From Hydrogenophilaceae bacterium (lineage in GTDB: Bacteria; Pseudomonadota; Gammaproteobacteria; Burkholderiales; Thiobacillaceae): DNA of 64,000 bases. Within the stretch, counting starts at the first letter, position 1. Every line of letters starts with the position of its first letter. Both the position numbers and the translations under genes were made by a program. The stretch covers positions 1 through 64,000 of the forward strand of contig JANJWO010000018.1 in assembly GCA_024709485.1 (NCBI GenBank), in the 5' to 3' direction. The notes below the pieces were generated by a model. That model had not been told where the DNA came from. It did not search any database and saw nothing but the letters and a program-made list of their open reading frames with translations. Shown here in pieces: positions 40,642 to 50,600 of the stretch.

Positions 40642-41553
40642 TTACTCCTCAGCAAAATAGTCCAGATCAATCTTTTTGATTTCATAGGATGTCGTCGTCG
40701 TGACGCCGACACCGTGTTCGAGCATAAGGTCTGTAAGGCGTTCGCCATCGATCAAAATGATCTTGCTATCAATCATGCCGGCATACTCAATGGCTTCTCT
40801 GCTGAAGTTTGACGTGGTGATAAATACACCCTTCTTTGCACGCTTACCCTGCAGGGCGCCGGCAAATTTCTGTATCTCAGGCCGCCCCACTGTCGCACCA
40901 TCTTTCCAGCGCTTTGCTTGGACGTAAATAATGTCCAAGCCCAAACGGTCTTCCTTGATGATGCCGTCTATCCCCTCATCGCCCCCCTGTTGGAATGCTT
41001 GACCAGCCTCCTTGCGCGATCCGCCATAACCCATCTGCAATAGCAGGTCTACGACAAGGCGCTCAAAAAAGCGCCAAGACATACCACGGACCTGATCCAG
41101 GAGGTCGCCCGTTAGCTGGTCCTTCAACTGCTGGTATGCAGATTCGATGGCTTCGTCCAGGGTCACAGAACTGGGTGACTCACTCAGCCCAGATGCTGTC
41201 GATTCCTTCTTGACGTGTCTAAACTCGAGAAACTCCGGGAATTTTTCCAAGTACCTCACATTAAGCTCGGGAAGCCCCTCTGCCAGAACATTGAGTCCGC
41301 GCGGGGTTATACGGAATACAGCACGCTTGGCATACTCCAGTAGACCGGCCATCTTCATGTAGGTGCGTGCCCAACCTACCCGGTTCTCAAATACACTCTG
41401 GTTTCCGCTTGGGAGTAGACGGCCCCGCTCTTCAGGGCTAAGGCCGAAATGAGACGCCAAAGCCTCCCTTACCTCTCCAAGAGTGTGCTCCTTGCCATCA
41501 CGCAACTGCACGAGAAAAGGCAGCATGATCGACTGGTAATCGGGTATAGCCAT
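40642..41553 (-). CDS. mrr: Mrr-type restriction endonuclease
   Basis: A 303-residue type IV enzyme. The N-terminal winged-helix domain (about 1-95, Mrr_N) has IMLPFLVQLRDGKEHTLGEVREALA. The C-terminal nuclease domain has MSWRFFERLVVDLLLQMGYGG, the catalytic Asp in GGDEGIDGII and Q-x-K in YVQAKRW, with TTSNFSREA. Mrr enzymes cut DNA bearing foreign methylation, notable beside a prophage carrying three methyltransferases. Confidence 0.92.
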   Translation of the reverse strand: MAIPDYQSIMLPFLVQLRDGKEHTLGEVREALASHFGLSPEERGRLLPSGNQSVFENRVGWARTYMKMAGLLEYAKRAVFRITPRGLNVLAEGLPELNVRYLEKFPEFLEFRHVKKESTASGLSESPSSVTLDEAIESAYQQLKDQLTGDLLDQVRGMSWRFFERLVVDLLLQMGYGGSRKEAGQAFQQGGDEGIDGIIKEDRLGLDIIYVQAKRWKDGATVGRPEIQKFAGALQGKRAKKGVFITTSNFSREAIEYAGMIDSKIILIDGERLTDLMLEHGVGVTTTTSYEIKKIDLDYFAEE

Positions 41554-41594
41554 TATGCATTTCCCTTTGCTTAAGCAAATTCAAAATCACTTAC

Positions 41595-41641
41595 AAATAA
41601 ATTGGGTCTGGCCCCATTTATTTGTGACCCCATTTATTTTT
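41595..41641. repeat. AT/GC inverted repeat with partial second copy
   Basis: AAATAAAT and ATTTATTT flank a GGG...CCC centre (41595-41623), and GACCCCATTTATTT recurs at 41626-41639. It lies between the hsdS stop and the mrr start and could act as a bidirectional terminator or be a REP-like element. Confidence 0.45.
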
Positions 41642-41657
41642 TGTTTCTGGAAGTCGC

Positions 41658-42938
41658 TCATGCGGCGCTTTCCTCGGATGCGGTGAATAGTGCGGATTCG
41701 AAAGTTCCCCAGGCGGACCGTCGCAAGGTGGCGGCTTCACTGCGCTTGGCGGCGGCATTCGTGCGTGACGTGCCGATGTCATCAACAATGCGCTGCTGCA
41801 TGACCAGATCAGGCAAGGGAAAGCAGATGTCCCGCAGCGCAGGTTTCGAGATGTTCTTCATCGTGGGCGACGTGCCCGTCAATCGGGATTCAATGTGCTC
41901 GCGCACGGAACGTAACTTCATCGCTTCTGCCAAAAAGCGCGGCAGTAATTGACTATTGGAACGAAAGCGAACCCGAAAAATCTTGTCGCACAAGAGCAAT
42001 TGGGATGGCGTCGTATCAACGTAGGCACACGCGCCAACGTAGCGCACCACATTCGCGCGACTGATCAGCACGTCATCTGTCTTGACCTCGTATTCAGGGC
42101 GAGGCTTCAGATTCGCAGGCAACTCTTTGTTCTCTGCGGCATTGAAGGTGCCAAAGGATACTGCGCCGAGCTTGAGTACCCCCCACTTCCCTTCGCGGGC
42201 AGGATGGTCGTGGCATTTTGGACTCCAGCCGTTTTCAAGATCAGCCACCAAATCACCGAGGCGAGTCAGCGGCCACGAATGCTGCTGTTCCGGCCCACTG
42301 ACTGAGTTCCGCAAAACGCTCTCGTGGCTCCACCGCTCTACATCCTTGTAACGTGCCACGAACACCGGCCGATCCGGTAACTGTGGCGGTGGGGCAACGC
42401 CCAGCGCGGCTTCGAAGGCCTGCCATCCGGCCCGTTCGATGGTCTCGGCCTCCTGCTCCAGTTGTGCGGCGCGGGTAAGCGCGTCGGTGTAGGCGGCGAT
42501 CAATGCATCCTGCTCATCCAGCGAGGGGACAGGAATCTCAAGGCTCAGAAAACCCTCCGGCGTGACACGCTTGCGGCCGCTGGTGCCCGACGCCTTGCGC
42601 TGTAGATCAGCTTTGAAGTGATCCGCGCGCAGCAGATGGTGAAGGTAGCCTGCCCGCAGCTTATCTGCCTTCGGCGTAAACACCGGGTACTCGCTGGTGA
42701 CTACCGCCTTGGGGATATTGTCCGGAATCAGTCCGACCGCGCCATTGCGTGCGTCGATCTTCGAGAATGCGATGTCGCCCGGATAGGCCGCGAACATCGC
42801 CCCCTTGAATGCCTCGGCGCGCTCACGGGGTAGTACCTCGCCCGAGAACTTGATGGTGATGGCCTGCCAGTCGCCGAGCGCACCATTAACGCGCAACGGC
42901 TCATGACGCGGAACGATCACATCGCTCAGCGGCACCAA
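41658..42938 (-). CDS. hsdS: HsdS-like specificity subunit
   Basis: A specificity protein of at least 426 residues with two target-recognition repeats: the first begins at VPLSDVIVPRHEP and the second at SWPLTRLGDLVADLENGW (about residue 225). Each ends in a helix (LDEQDALIAAYTDALTRAAQLEQEAE; VMQQRIVDDIGTSRTNAAAKRSEA). It directs the methylase-nuclease encoded upstream. The only start in frame is TTG at 42938, but homology-like sequence (ASSFPLVPLSD) extends upstream without ATG or GTG, so the true start or reading frame is uncertain. Confidence 0.85.
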   Translation of the reverse strand: MVPLSDVIVPRHEPLRVNGALGDWQAITIKFSGEVLPRERAEAFKGAMFAAYPGDIAFSKIDARNGAVGLIPDNIPKAVVTSEYPVFTPKADKLRAGYLHHLLRADHFKADLQRKASGTSGRKRVTPEGFLSLEIPVPSLDEQDALIAAYTDALTRAAQLEQEAETIERAGWQAFEAALGVAPPPQLPDRPVFVARYKDVERWSHESVLRNSVSGPEQQHSWPLTRLGDLVADLENGWSPKCHDHPAREGKWGVLKLGAVSFGTFNAAENKELPANLKPRPEYEVKTDDVLISRANVVRYVGACAYVDTTPSQLLLCDKIFRVRFRSNSQLLPRFLAEAMKLRSVREHIESRLTGTSPTMKNISKPALRDICFPLPDLVMQQRIVDDIGTSRTNAAAKRSEAATLRRSAWGTFESALFTASEESAA

Positions 42939-43009
42939 CGGGAAACTGCTTGCCCGCGCTACACCAGCTCCATTTTCAATCCAGCGTTCTATCTCCCTCC
43001 ACCGCCGGA

Positions 43010-45496
43010 TTACGCAGTGGAGGGCACCTGAAAATTTGGCGTAGCCTCCGGCTGCGCGCCTTGCGCTAACCAGTTCTCGAAATCGCGATACGCTTTGAGC
43101 AGATCAGGCAGCTCGCTCGGCACAGCCTCGCCGGTTTCCCCGGTGGAGGTGATGCCGACGGTCTTGGGTGCAGCGACGAATACGGGATAGTCGAACAACT
43201 CGCGCACCCGCGCCCAGAGGGCGGCGGTGTGGGCTTCGTCGATGGCACGGTACTTTGCTTTCAGCTCCGACAGCAGGGTGTCGCTGCGCTTCTGCACCGT
43301 GGCCAGCGCGGCGGCGGCCTGCTTTTTGAATTCGGCGGCAGCCTTCTTGTGCTCCTTGGCAACCTCGCTCTGCCAGACCGGTTTGCCTTGAAGGGTGGGC
43401 TTGGCCTGGCGCGGGTAGGCCGGGACTTCCCCACTTTGCCACGCCGGCAGCGTGCGGCTGACACCCAGGGCGGCGAGCTCATCCAATAGGCGTTGTACTT
43501 CGGCATCCTCACTGGAGACAATGCGCGGCGCGTATTCCGCGTGCTGGGCATTGCGCTGCGCGGCAAAACCCGCATCTAGTTCGGCGTGGGCCTGCGTCCA
43601 CGCAGCTTCCCATTGCTCAGTCTCTGCCTCGGTGAATTTGCGCAGGAAGACCAGCGAGGCCTTGACTGTGGCATTGCTGGAGCGGAAGGTTTCTTCCGGC
43701 AGGCTCACCACGGCCAGCAACTTGGCCTTGCCTTCAGCCCAACGCCGCAGCCAGGCCAGCGAGGGATTATTGAGATTGCCATCGGGCAGGACAATGCCCA
43801 TCCGGCCGCCGGGCTTGAGCAGATTGAGGCAGCGTTCAACGAAGATCAGCTCGGTGGGTCGGTTGTTCTTGGCCTTGCCGATCTCGAACAAATCGAGGAT
43901 GGGCGTCTTGGCAGCAGCGGCATCAAGAAGACTCTGATGGCTTTCTTCCCAAGCCGGCCCATAGCCGCGCTCGCGGCAGCGCGTGAGATAGGCTTCGTCA
44001 TTGGGCACGCGGGTTTCATCGCTGCCGCCAACTTTCTGGTCGCTGCCCACATTGGAACCGAACGGCGGATTGGTCAGCACAAGATCGAAGCGCCCATTGA
44101 AGATGCCGTTGATGTCGAGCAGGCCATCGTGATAATGAATGCCACCGTGCCCGTCGCCGTGCATGATCATGTTCATCTTGGCGGTGCGGGCGGCCCGCGG
44201 TTCGGCATCAGTGCCGTAGATGCATTGCCAGGCCAGACGCCCGACGCGGGTATCGATGGGCTTGTTGTTGTCGTCGCTGGGCAGCAGTTGTCGGTTCAGG
44301 CGCGAGAAGGCTTCCTCTATCTGACGTTCTTCCTCTTCCTCGGGCAGAGCCAGGGCTTCGATGCGGGCACGCTCCTCATCCTTTTGCCGCTGGATATCGG
44401 CCACAATCTGCGCGCGGATGTGCTCGAAGGCACGGATCAGGAAACCGCCAGAGCCGGATGCCGGGTCGCAGATGAGCTGCTTTTCTTGCGGATTGAGCAG
44501 ATCAACCATGAACTCCACGACCGGGCGCGGCGTAAAGAACTGGCCCAGTTCGCCACGAAATGTGGTGCCGAGAAACTTCTCGAAGGCCAGGCCCTTGATG
44601 TCGTCGCCGGTCTTGGAAAGGTCGAAGCGCTCCAGCTGCTTGACGATGCGGCGGAAGGTTTCCTCAGAGATGTCAAGCTTGTCGGCAGAGGTGAATAGGT
44701 CGTCGGTACGGTAGTATGTTTTCGTCTGTTCGAACAGGCCATCATGCACCGCCGGATCAGTCGGCAGGCGCACGGCGGCCCGGCGATCCAGGTAGTCGGT
44801 GGTGAAGGTGCCGTGCTGGCCGGAGCGCTCCACGTACATCTTGATGAACAGTATTTTGGAGATGGTGTCGAAGGCGCGGCCCGGGTCCATCTTGTGTACG
44901 TCACGCAGGATGCTGTGGCAGACGAACAGCAAGTCCTGAAACTCCTTGCGATTGAACGTTCGCAAGGATTCGCGGATTTCTTTCAGCCGCTTGGCATCAC
45001 CCCAATCCGTAGCCTTGGGGATTTCGTTGATGGCGACGAAGCCGCCAGGCAGGCCGGGCACCAGTTTGAACACGGCCGTGTGCCGCGCATTGGTGGCAAT
45101 GAAGAACTCGCAGCCGGTCGCGCGAGTGTACGACTCGCCCTGGTAGTAGTCGCGCTCCTGAATCTCGATGGTGTCAGTCTTGCATTCGATGACCAGTACC
45201 GGCGTACGCCCGGCTTCCTTATCCGTGGCCGCCTGCCAGATCACTATGTCTGCGCGAGGGCTCTTGTGCCCATGTTGCGTGCGCCGCTCCTGATCCATCT
45301 GCTCCAGGGCATAGCCGTAATGCTCAACCAGCGTGCGAATGAATTTTTGCCGAACGATTTCTTCTGGCTTGGTCGTAACATCACGCCATTCCTTACGCAG
45401 CGGAATCCATAGCCAGTTGCCGTCCTGGTGCAGGGCATCGGCTGTCGGCGGAAAGGGGCTGCTTGGTTGGTGTGCCGGTTTTTTCGTCTTCGCCAT
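43010..45496 (-). CDS. fused HsdR-N nuclease and N6-adenine methylase
   Basis: An 828-residue R-M protein. The N-terminal HSDR_N domain (about 20-180) has RADIVIW and VLVIECKTD, the D...E-x-K nuclease site, plus EIVRQKFIRTLVEHYGY. The HsdM-type methylase follows, with KFLGTTFRGELGQFFTP, motif I DPASGSGGFLIRAFE and catalytic NPPFG. No helicase/translocase domain is present. Nuclease plus methylase in one chain with a separate HsdS is the BcgI-like (type IIB) plan rather than classical type I. ATG 45496 is chosen; a TTG ten codons upstream is possible. Confidence 0.85.
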   Translation of the reverse strand: MAKTKKPAHQPSSPFPPTADALHQDGNWLWIPLRKEWRDVTTKPEEIVRQKFIRTLVEHYGYALEQMDQERRTQHGHKSPRADIVIWQAATDKEAGRTPVLVIECKTDTIEIQERDYYQGESYTRATGCEFFIATNARHTAVFKLVPGLPGGFVAINEIPKATDWGDAKRLKEIRESLRTFNRKEFQDLLFVCHSILRDVHKMDPGRAFDTISKILFIKMYVERSGQHGTFTTDYLDRRAAVRLPTDPAVHDGLFEQTKTYYRTDDLFTSADKLDISEETFRRIVKQLERFDLSKTGDDIKGLAFEKFLGTTFRGELGQFFTPRPVVEFMVDLLNPQEKQLICDPASGSGGFLIRAFEHIRAQIVADIQRQKDEERARIEALALPEEEEERQIEEAFSRLNRQLLPSDDNNKPIDTRVGRLAWQCIYGTDAEPRAARTAKMNMIMHGDGHGGIHYHDGLLDINGIFNGRFDLVLTNPPFGSNVGSDQKVGGSDETRVPNDEAYLTRCRERGYGPAWEESHQSLLDAAAAKTPILDLFEIGKAKNNRPTELIFVERCLNLLKPGGRMGIVLPDGNLNNPSLAWLRRWAEGKAKLLAVVSLPEETFRSSNATVKASLVFLRKFTEAETEQWEAAWTQAHAELDAGFAAQRNAQHAEYAPRIVSSEDAEVQRLLDELAALGVSRTLPAWQSGEVPAYPRQAKPTLQGKPVWQSEVAKEHKKAAAEFKKQAAAALATVQKRSDTLLSELKAKYRAIDEAHTAALWARVRELFDYPVFVAAPKTVGITSTGETGEAVPSELPDLLKAYRDFENWLAQGAQPEATPNFQVPSTA

Positions 45497-45512
45497 CAGT
45501 ATTTTCACTTCT

Positions 45513-45857
45513 TCATTTATTCGCAAATACTGCCCATCTATTGATGGATTTCATTAGTGGACAACAGCTTAATTCTTTCACGATCAGGCCACTGGGGCGC
45601 GAGTCGGTCTTGTCCAGTTCGCAGACGCCAATGGCATTGACGATGATGAAGTGGTCCATGGTCTTGGCGTAGGGAGTGTCGCTTTGCAGGCCGACGGGTC
45701 CTATAACGCGCACGCCGCGACCTTTCATCCGCCCGAAGAAGGCGCGGGGTTTGACGGCGTGCATGTTGGCTTAGTCAGCATCGCACACGTGGCAAGCCGC
45801 TGCTTGAAGCTGCACACTAATATTCTCTCTGGCTTGCTGTTCTGGCTGTGGTGCCAA
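45513..45857 (-). pseudogene. hsdR remnant with stop codon and internal deletion
   Basis: From a TTG at 45857 (AAAGGAGGC upstream) the frame reads PEQQARENISVQLQAAACHV, the usual start of type I R subunits, then CDAD-stop-ANMHA, where intact proteins typically have Gln. After the TAA (45771) the same frame continues to KTMDHFIIVNAIGVCE and DKTDSRP, which resembles a much later part of HsdR. The helicase region between is missing. It is therefore a decayed fragment by nonsense mutation and deletion. Confidence 0.7.
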
Positions 45858-45970
45858 GACGCCTCCTTTATAGTTGTTATGGACCGGATTTTCGCACGAT
45901 CGGGCGGGATGGGGTACCCGTTAGGCCATTGGTGAAGTGTTGGTTAAGAGAGGGGTGGCCAGGCAGGTTG

Positions 45971-46008
45971 AACTGGATCGCCACGGGCCTACGGCCCTCG
46001 CGATGACG
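45971..46008 (-). repeat. dispersed palindromic repeat, copy 1
   Basis: On the minus strand it reads CGTCATCGCGAGGGCCGTAG followed by GCCC and GGCGATCCAG, matching the repeat at 59293 in its first 23 bases with one change. It overlaps or touches the last codon of the DnaQ-like gene. Such CGTCATtGCGAG elements are common intergenic repeats in proteobacteria. Confidence 0.6.
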
Positions 46009-47406
46009 CTAAAGCTTGCGAACCTCCCTCCCCTTCTTCCCCATCTGCGCCTTCAGCAGCTTGTAGGTGTCGAGGTCGAAGGGCGCGCGCTCGGTGGATT
46101 GCAGCAGCAGGTCGAGGTCGGCTTGGCTGTGGGCGGTGCCGAGGTAGCGCCAGGCGTCGATTACGTGGATGTCTTCGCGGCCCTGGAATTCGTTCTTTTC
46201 GACGATGCCGACGGGGCCTTTGTAGGGCCAGGGCTTGATGCGCAGTTTGGACAGTGCGGTCATCAGGCGCGCGCTGTGGGCGCCGATGGCTTCCTTGCCG
46301 CAGCAGGCGCCCTTGCACTGCTTGAGCTGGCGGGCGAAGCAGGGCTGGCCCGGGCGGGCGGTCTTTTCCAGGCCGAGCACGGCGGGGCACAGCTGGTAGG
46401 CCTCGGCCAGGCTCTTCAGGGTATTGGCGGCTTCGCGCTTGCTGGCGAAGAGGCCGTAGAGTTCGCGGCGCTTGCCGGGGTCGGCGTCTTCGCCCATGAC
46501 CAGGCGCGGGCGGTAGTCGCCGGCGGCGTGTTCCACCAGCTGCCAGGCGCACAGTTCATTGGAGTGGCGCAGGCGGCGGTTGTGCACGGGCTGGCGTTCC
46601 TTGACCAGACGCGATTCCAGGAGCAGGGCGCCGAGTTCGCCGGCGGTTTCGATCCAGTCGATGCGGCGGATGTCGTGGGTGATGCGCAGTTCGCGGTTTT
46701 CATTGCTGCCCTTGGCAAAGTAGGACAGCACGCGGCTCCGCAGGTTGACGCTTTTGCCGACGTAGAGCAGTGCGTCGTTTTCGCCATAGAAGAGGTAGAC
46801 GCCGGGCGACTCGGGCAGGTCGTCGAGGGCGTCCTTGGGCAGATGCGGCGGCAGGGTCGGGCGTTTCAACTGCTGCGCGACGGCTTCGAGCACGCGCTCG
46901 GCCTCCAACTCGCGGCGCAGGGTCTGCCAGAACTGCCAGATGAGGTCGGCGTCGGCCAGCGCGCGGTGGCGGTCGTTGGCCGTCAGATTGTGGCGCGCGA
47001 TCAGGCTGTCGAGGTTGTGCCTGGGGTGCTCGGGGAAGAGCGCGCGCGACAGGCGCACGGTGCACAGCACGTCGGCTTGAAAAGATGTCCCTAATCGCCT
47101 GAACTCCTGGCGCACGAAGCCGTAGTCGAAGCGCGCGTTGTGGGCCACGAAGAGCCGCCCCTTGAGGCGGGTTTTCAGCTCCTCGGCCACGGCCTCGAAG
47201 CGGGGGGCGTCGGCCACCATGGCGTTGCTGATGCCGGTCATGCGCTGGATGAACTCGGGGATGCTGCGCTCGGGGTTGACCAGGGTGCTCCAGCGGCTGA
47301 CCGCCTCGCCGTCGATCTCGACGATGCCGATCTCGGTGATGCGGTCGTGCTCGGGATTGGCGCCGGTGGTTTCCAGGTCGATGAAGGCGATGCGGGCGGG
47401 GAACAT
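46009..47406 (-). CDS. DnaQ-like 3'-5' exonuclease fused to GIY-YIG nuclease
   Basis: A 465-residue repair or proofreading-type protein. The N-terminal DEDD exonuclease (about 1-170) has Asp10 and Glu12 in IDLETTG, the second motif in AHNARFDYGF and HRALADADLIW. The C-terminal UvrC/Cho-like GIY-YIG domain (about 200-290) has GVYLFYGENDALLYVGKS and LLLESRLVKERQP with catalytic Glu. The last part has a Cys cluster (CFARQLKQCKGACCG). Such fusions are known in proteobacteria, and excision repair is the likely role. The gene has its own promoter region shared with the divergent GGDEF gene. Confidence 0.9.
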   Translation of the reverse strand: MFPARIAFIDLETTGANPEHDRITEIGIVEIDGEAVSRWSTLVNPERSIPEFIQRMTGISNAMVADAPRFEAVAEELKTRLKGRLFVAHNARFDYGFVRQEFRRLGTSFQADVLCTVRLSRALFPEHPRHNLDSLIARHNLTANDRHRALADADLIWQFWQTLRRELEAERVLEAVAQQLKRPTLPPHLPKDALDDLPESPGVYLFYGENDALLYVGKSVNLRSRVLSYFAKGSNENRELRITHDIRRIDWIETAGELGALLLESRLVKERQPVHNRRLRHSNELCAWQLVEHAAGDYRPRLVMGEDADPGKRRELYGLFASKREAANTLKSLAEAYQLCPAVLGLEKTARPGQPCFARQLKQCKGACCGKEAIGAHSARLMTALSKLRIKPWPYKGPVGIVEKNEFQGREDIHVIDAWRYLGTAHSQADLDLLLQSTERAPFDLDTYKLLKAQMGKKGREVRKL

Positions 47407-47618
47407 TGCTGGGGGCTAGGGGTTGGGGGCTGGGATAGAGACTCAGTTTCCAGCAGCGAGTTTCAGGATGCAAGGGCGGCGCCCCTCGAGATTGCGCTCT
47501 TCCATGGCCGCGCCGCCACGCCCGCACAAACGGCTTCGGCCCGCATAAATAGGCCTATAAAAAGAATATGGGGCTGTGTCTTGCCCGCAATCGCTGACAG
47601 CCCGAGGGGGGCTTGACC

Positions 47619-50600
47619 GTGACGAATGACCGCCGCAGCGGGCGCTTTTCGGCGCCGCTTTTCGTGCTGGCCCTGGGCGCGGCCGGCATCGCGGCCGGCG
47701 TGCCGGGCGCCATCCTGGCGCGGGACGCCGGCACCGCGCGCCTGTTCGACAACCTTCACTGGACCGCGGGCATGCTCGCGGCGGCGGTCCTGGGCTGGCT
47801 CGCCCTGCGCTCGGCGCAGCCCGACAGCGTGCGCAGCCTGCGCTGGATCGCGACCGGCCTCACCGCCTACGCGGCGGGCCAGTTGATCTGGGGCGCGCAG
47901 ATGCTGGCCGGCTATCACCGTTTCCCCTCCCCCTCCGATCTGTTCTACCTGTGGCTGGGCCCTTGCGTGGCCGCCGGCCTGTTGCTCGAAGCGTTCCGCC
48001 TGGCCGACCGCCTCCAGCGCAAGCCGCTGCTGTTCGATGTCGCCATCCTCACCATTGCCGTCTCCACCCTGGTGCTGGCGCTGTACCTGCCGCGGCGCGG
48101 CGACCTGGCCTGGCTGCCGCTCACCGTGATGGCCGCCTACCCGATCAGCCTGCTGGCGGCGGCAAGCATCGGCCTCATCGCCGTGCCCACCCTGCGCCTC
48201 AAGTTGTCCTGGCGCTACTGGCTGTTCCTGGCTTCGCTCACCGTCACCGGCGTGTGCTGGATGGCCTGGAACGCCCTGGCGCTGGAAGGCGCCAGGCTCG
48301 ACGGCCTGTGGTTCAACGGCCTGTTCTCGATCTCGGCGCTGGGCATGGGCTTTGCGACGCTCGGCTGGCAAATCGAGCGCTCGACGGATCCGCGCTGGGA
48401 GCGCTGGTGCGAAGGCATGCTGCGCCTGCTGCCGCTGATGGCGGTGGTGACGGCGAGCATGGCGGTGATCCTGTCGGGCGTCCACGGCGGGGCGTCCGCG
48501 GAGGTCGCCGCCGTGGTCGACTTCGGCGCCCTGGTGGTGATCATCCTGTCGATGATCAGGCAGGGCATGCTGCTGCGGGATTACGACGAGCTGAAGGCCG
48601 TCTCCCGCAAGCTGGAAGTCAGCGAGCATCAAAAAAGCCTGATCCTGCAGGCCGTCCCCGACCTGGTCTGGTTCAAGGACGTGAGCGGCGCCTATCAGAT
48701 GTGCAACCCCGCTTTCGAGCGTTTTTTCGGCGCGCCCGAATCCGAAATCGTGGGCAAGACCGACTTCGACTTTGTCGAGGCGGAGCTGGCGCGTTTCTTT
48801 CGCGAGCACGACCAGGCGGCAATGGCGGCGGGAACCACGCTCAGGAACGAGGAATGGGTGACATTCGCCAGCGACGGCCACCGGGTTCTGCTCGAAACGG
48901 CCAAGACGCCCCTGCGCGACCGCGACGGCAAGGTGCTGGGCGTGCTCGGCATCGCGCGCGACATCACCGAGCGCGAGCGCGCGAACCAGCGGCTGACGCT
49001 GGTCGATTTCGCGCTCAACCACGTCAAGGAATCCGCCTACCTCGCCGACGAGGAGGGCCGCTTCCATTACGTCAACGACGAGGCCTGCAGGGTCATGGGC
49101 TATGACCGGGAAGAGTTGCTGAAGCTGCGCGTGATCGACGTCGACAGCGACACCACCCAGCCGGAGCAATGGCGCGCATCCTGGGAGCAGATCAAGACCC
49201 GCAAGACCGTGATCTTCGAAAGCCGCCACAAGGCCTTCGACGGCAAGGTGTTCCCGGTCGAGATCAACGCCAACTATTTCGAATTCGGCGGCCGGCCCTA
49301 CGTGCTCGGCCTGGTGCGCGACATCACCGAGCGCAAGCAGGTTGAGGAACGGATCCGCGTTCTCGCCTACTATGACGTGCTCACCCGCCTGCCCAACCGG
49401 CGCATGCTGATGGACCGCCTGGCCCATGCCCTGTCCGCCAGCGCGCGCTCCGGCGAATACGGCGCGCTGATGATCCTCGATCTCGACCACTTCAAGACCC
49501 TCAACGACACCCAGGGTCACGACGTCGGCGACCAGCTGCTGGTCGAGGTGGCGCGGCGCCTCACGTCCTGCGTGCGCCAGGAGGACAGCGTCTGCCGCCT
49601 GGGCGGCGACGAGTTCGTGGTCATGCTGGAAGGCCTGGGCGCGGACGAGCGGCACACCGCGAGCCAGGTCGAGCTCATCGCGGAAAAGGTGCGTAGCGCG
49701 CTCAACCAGCCCTACCTGCTCAACATCCCCGGCGGCCGCTTCCACAGCACCACCAGCATCGGCCTCACCCTGTTCCGCGGGGAGGCGGCCTCGGTCGACC
49801 TGCTGCTGAAGCAGGCCGACGTCGCCCTCTACCAGGCCAAGGACGCCGGCCGCAACCTGGTGCGCTTCTTCAACCCCGCCATGCAGGCGGCCATCGAGTC
49901 GCGCATGGCCCTGGAAGCCGCGCTGCGCCTGGCGCTCGAACGCGGCGAGTTCCGCCTCCACTACCAGTCGCAGATCGACCACGAGGGCGCGCTGATCGGC
50001 GCCGAGGCCCTGCTGCGCTGGCTCCCGCCCGGGCGCGAGCCGGTGCTGCCCATCGAGTTCATCCCGCTGGCCGAGGACACCGGGCTCATCCTGCCCATCG
50101 GCAAATGGGTGCTGGCCACCGCCTGCGCCCAACTCAAGGCCTGGGAGGCCGATCCGCGCACGCGGCAACTGAAGATGTCGGTCAATGTCAGCGCGCGCCA
50201 GTTCCATCAGCCCGACTTCGTCGACAGCGTGCGCCGCCATATCGAAGCCAGCGGCATCGACCCCGCGCGCCTCAAGCTGGAACTGACCGAGAGCGTGGTG
50301 CTGGAAAGCATCGACGCCGTGGTGAGCCGCATGCAGCAGCTGGCCGATCTGGGCGTGAGCTTCTGCCTGGACGATTTCGGCACCGGCTACTCCTCGCTGT
50401 CCTACCTCAAGCGCCTGCCGCTCGACCAGGTCAAGATCGACCGCTCCTTCGTGCGCGACGTGCCCGACGACCCCAACGATGCCGCCATCGTGCTGGCCAT
50501 CCTCGCCATGAGCCGTTCGCTGGGCCTGCAGGTGGTGGCCGAAGGCGTGGAGACCGCGGCGCAGCACGCCTTCCTGCTGCGCCACGGCTGCACCGCCTAC

